Below are positions 61,988 to 64,000 of a DNA stretch of 64,000 nucleotides, one piece after another. The DNA comes from Schistocephalus solidus (taxonomy: Eukaryota; Platyhelminthes; Cestoda; Diphyllobothriidea; Diphyllobothriidae). The notes beneath the pieces are model-generated. The model did no database searches, was not told the origin of the DNA, and saw nothing but the letters and a program-made list of their open reading frames with translations. The stretch is from assembly GCA_017591395.1 (NCBI GenBank), contig WEDG01001298.1, positions 186,001 to 250,000 on the forward strand, written 5' to 3'. A program made the translations under genes and the position numbers. Within the stretch, counting starts at the first letter, position 1, and the number at the start of each line of letters is the position of its first letter.

Positions 61988-62200
61988 GGTCAGAAGAAGA
62001 AGAAGAAGAAGAAGAAGAAAAAGAAGAAAAAGTAGAGCCGATCACTAGAACATGGTGTCTATTGGCCTGACGTTTCGGATTCTTCTTCTAACCAATGATC
62101 AGAAAAAGTTGCATCTGTCTCTGATGATGGGTTTGTGAGAGAATCCGAAACTTCAGGCCAATAAACACCATGTTGCAGTGATCGCGTCTTCTTCTTCTGA
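61988..62200. repeat. Fold-back (inverted repeat) of PLE terminal sequence
   Basis: The left arm is TCAGAAGAAGAAG..., then GATCACTAGAACATGGTGT, TATTGGCCTGACGTTTCGGA (to about 62083). The right arm reads the same on the minus strand (62200 to about 62141), with a few mismatches and a shorter AAG tract. The spacer is about 57 bp. Both arms end in the GAAAC-TTC/GTC part of a PLE hammerhead. Two PLE ends are therefore joined in opposite orientation. Confidence 0.85.
62117..62158 (+). ncRNA. PLE-type hammerhead ribozyme motif
   Basis: CTGATGA (62121-62127), stem II GGGTTT/GAATCC (62129-62134 and 62141-62146) and GAAA (62147-62150) are intact. Stem I pairs GTCT (62117-62120) with AGGC (62155-62158), including a G-T wobble. 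Stem III is minimal (A-C/T-T), and the cleavage triplet reads TTC where PLE copies usually have GTC. That weakens the last stem, so activity is doubtful. Confidence 0.65.
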
Positions 62201-62219
62201 TATGCTTTCTGGAACTCAC

Positions 62220-64000
62220 CTGATTCCTTCTATCAGAAAAAAGCAAGGTAATTGTGGATCGGGCAAGGCGTGCCTTCTGTTATAGTGATATTTATAGACT
62301 TCAAATGGACACTGTACTTTTGCTGGGTAGGGTTCATCTTCGCAGCTCAAACGAGATATAATTCTGGTTGAACATACGAACATTATTTAATTTATTAAAC
62401 CACAATTAGCCTATTTGCCTGTGACCTCGAAAAATGTGCCTTCGGACTAACAGCCCGGACCTCACTCCTCTTGAAATTACCTTTAAAATGAAGCATAAAG
62501 AATTGGGACAAGCCCAGAAAACCCTATTAAATGCGTGAGAAGCTGGATTTTGCGCTCGATAATTGCCTGGACGAGTCCAAAATAGGCAACATGGTTGTTT
62601 CTATGTCAGCCTGAAATACAGCAGGTTTGCACGCTAAAGCACAATCAAAATACATAAAAGTATGTTGTATTTCTTCAGAGATTTCCTTATTTTTCGGTAT
62701 ATTAAACTTTTTAATTGTTTTCCAGTCATAAAGACATTTTTTTAATTTGATGGTTTCCAATAAAATCACCTACGTCTTAACTGAAAAAAAGTTTTCCTAA
62801 CCACAATTCGTCTCTTTTGAAAAAAATGGTTGGTTCATTATCGCAGCATAACTTTCGTGGATGCAGGGCCAGCGGCCAGTGCACTAAAAGGTTTTTTATT
62901 CTATGTTTGTGACCTTTCATTCGTTAAGTCATGTAAATTAAATACGTAGATATTCGTAAACGATGGTTTTGATGGAATTCACAGGTGCAGTGCCCTTGAT
63001 TAGTTTTCGATTTAACTCTCATAGGTATGAAATCTGAAGGTGCACAGACCATACGGTAACTCAAAAGGACTTTTTGGCCTGTGATTTCTTAAATCATGCA
63101 GCTGTGAACATTTCAAGATATTTATGTAATAACCGTTTTCCTCGGAACTGAATGATTCATCTAGTTTAGTCTAATAAAGTCGAAATATAGTCTCACAAAA
63201 GGTCTTTGGGGGATACTGACTTGGAAAGATGTCCAAGAATGCTAATTAACGGCCCTCTGTCTCTTTCGTTGTAAACTGGCAATCTTTACTCAAACCATTC
63301 TCTTGCCGAACAAAATCTTTTAGCATAATGTGGCTGGGTATCGACCAGCCAAATTGGAGTCCCTCGAAACAGGGTTATATGTCATGATTCTCCAGGAATT
63401 ATTTTTAAGTAGCACGCTGGTCCAAACAATTACTGCGGTCGTGTTGATCTACCTGCGTGATTTGTTCCGCTAAATATATGCATATATGCCTGAAAGAATG
63501 CAATAACGTTCGGTATCAGAGCCATAGATTTATCGAAGTTTTAGTGATAAATGGGAAAATTTCGGAGTATCCATAAGATATTTTTTTCATGGGATGTCAG
63601 TTTTGCACTTTATTAAGTCCAAATTTCGCAAGTTACTCTCACAGTGTTGTGTAAGTGGGAAATGTATTCTTTTCCTCGCGGATTTTGGGGTTTTTCAGGT
63701 TTATGAGCCAAAATTGCTTCCAGTTTTATTTATAATATTGAATATTCACTTCAACAAGAGTAAAACTGAGGATGATTTGGAGTCAGGATCCGAAATGCCT
63801 GTCGAATAAGAAAATTGTTCCAGTCTTTGTTCCAGTTTTCGTCTTTAACGACACTGCAAAATAGTTGACTAAATGGTGGTCTAGTTTCAGCATTAAAGTA
63901 ATCTTTCCTCCCAGAAATAACCGTTTTATGGAAATTTACATGTGCTTTTCTCGCAACAACGACGCCAAAAATCTGTTTAACATACAGATACTTGAGTCAG
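62220..64000. other. AT-rich stretch without recognisable genes
   Basis: No gene, RNA or repeat recognised to the end of the window. Confidence 0.5.

Noticed and set aside
61849..62070. Glutamate/lysine-rich frame at 62 kb
   Set aside because: It is a translation of the AAG tract flanking the PLE fold-back.

Overview
This window looks like repeat-dominated, AT-rich chromosomal DNA from a flatworm, most likely a parasitic one such as a tapeworm. That is an inference from repeat content: a satellite made of tRNA-like/hammerhead units resembling schistosome Sm-alpha, Penelope-like elements (PLEs) carrying hammerhead motifs, and non-LTR retrotransposons whose reverse transcriptase runs into C2H2 zinc fingers. 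I found no convincing host protein-coding gene. All recognisable coding sequence belongs to decayed retroelements.

Layout. Positions 1-9095 hold 29 near-identical tandem copies of a ~309 bp unit plus a diverging last unit. The array is open at the left edge. Each unit contains a tRNA-related head with Pol III A and B boxes and, about 80 bp downstream, a complete type-I hammerhead ribozyme layout (CTGATGA, stem II, GAAA, palindromic stem III, matching stem I). An AT microsatellite closes the array. From 9.1 to 14.6 kb and 15.6 to 18.3 kb there is AT-rich DNA with no recognisable gene. Between them (14.58-15.56 kb) lies an old cluster of the same SINE, arranged minus then plus. At 18.32-20.62 kb is a minus-strand PLE with a reverse transcriptase and two tandem GIY-YIG endonuclease domains. 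LINE copies follow. Copy A (20.96-25.37 kb) has an inverted 5' end. Truncated copy A2 and its tail run to about 27.24 kb. A minus-strand tail fragment lies at 28.55-29.52 kb. Copy B (31.89-37.19 kb) is the most complete. Copy C (43.9-46.95 kb) is 5'-truncated but has the longest open reverse transcriptase frame. PLE remnants of at least one further lineage lie at 37.3-37.9, 47.5-48.3 and 56.4-57.0 kb. More decayed SINE copies lie at 30.6, 42.5, 59.4 and 60.4 kb. At 62.0-62.2 kb a fold-back carries PLE-type hammerhead sequence on both arms. The remainder (about 48.3-56.4 kb, 57-59.3 kb and 62.2-64 kb) shows only AT-rich sequence and simple repeats.

How the parts may work together: the array has Pol III promoter boxes but almost no T4 terminator, so transcription could run through many units. 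A ribozyme in each unit could cut the transcript into ~309-nt monomers, as proposed for schistosome Sm-alpha. Two unrelated retroelement classes here (SINE and PLE) both carry hammerhead motifs. The LINE reverse transcriptases or PLE proteins of the same genome could mobilise such RNAs, but nothing in the window proves it. Nearly all differences between satellite units are homopolymer length changes, so some may be sequencing or assembly error.
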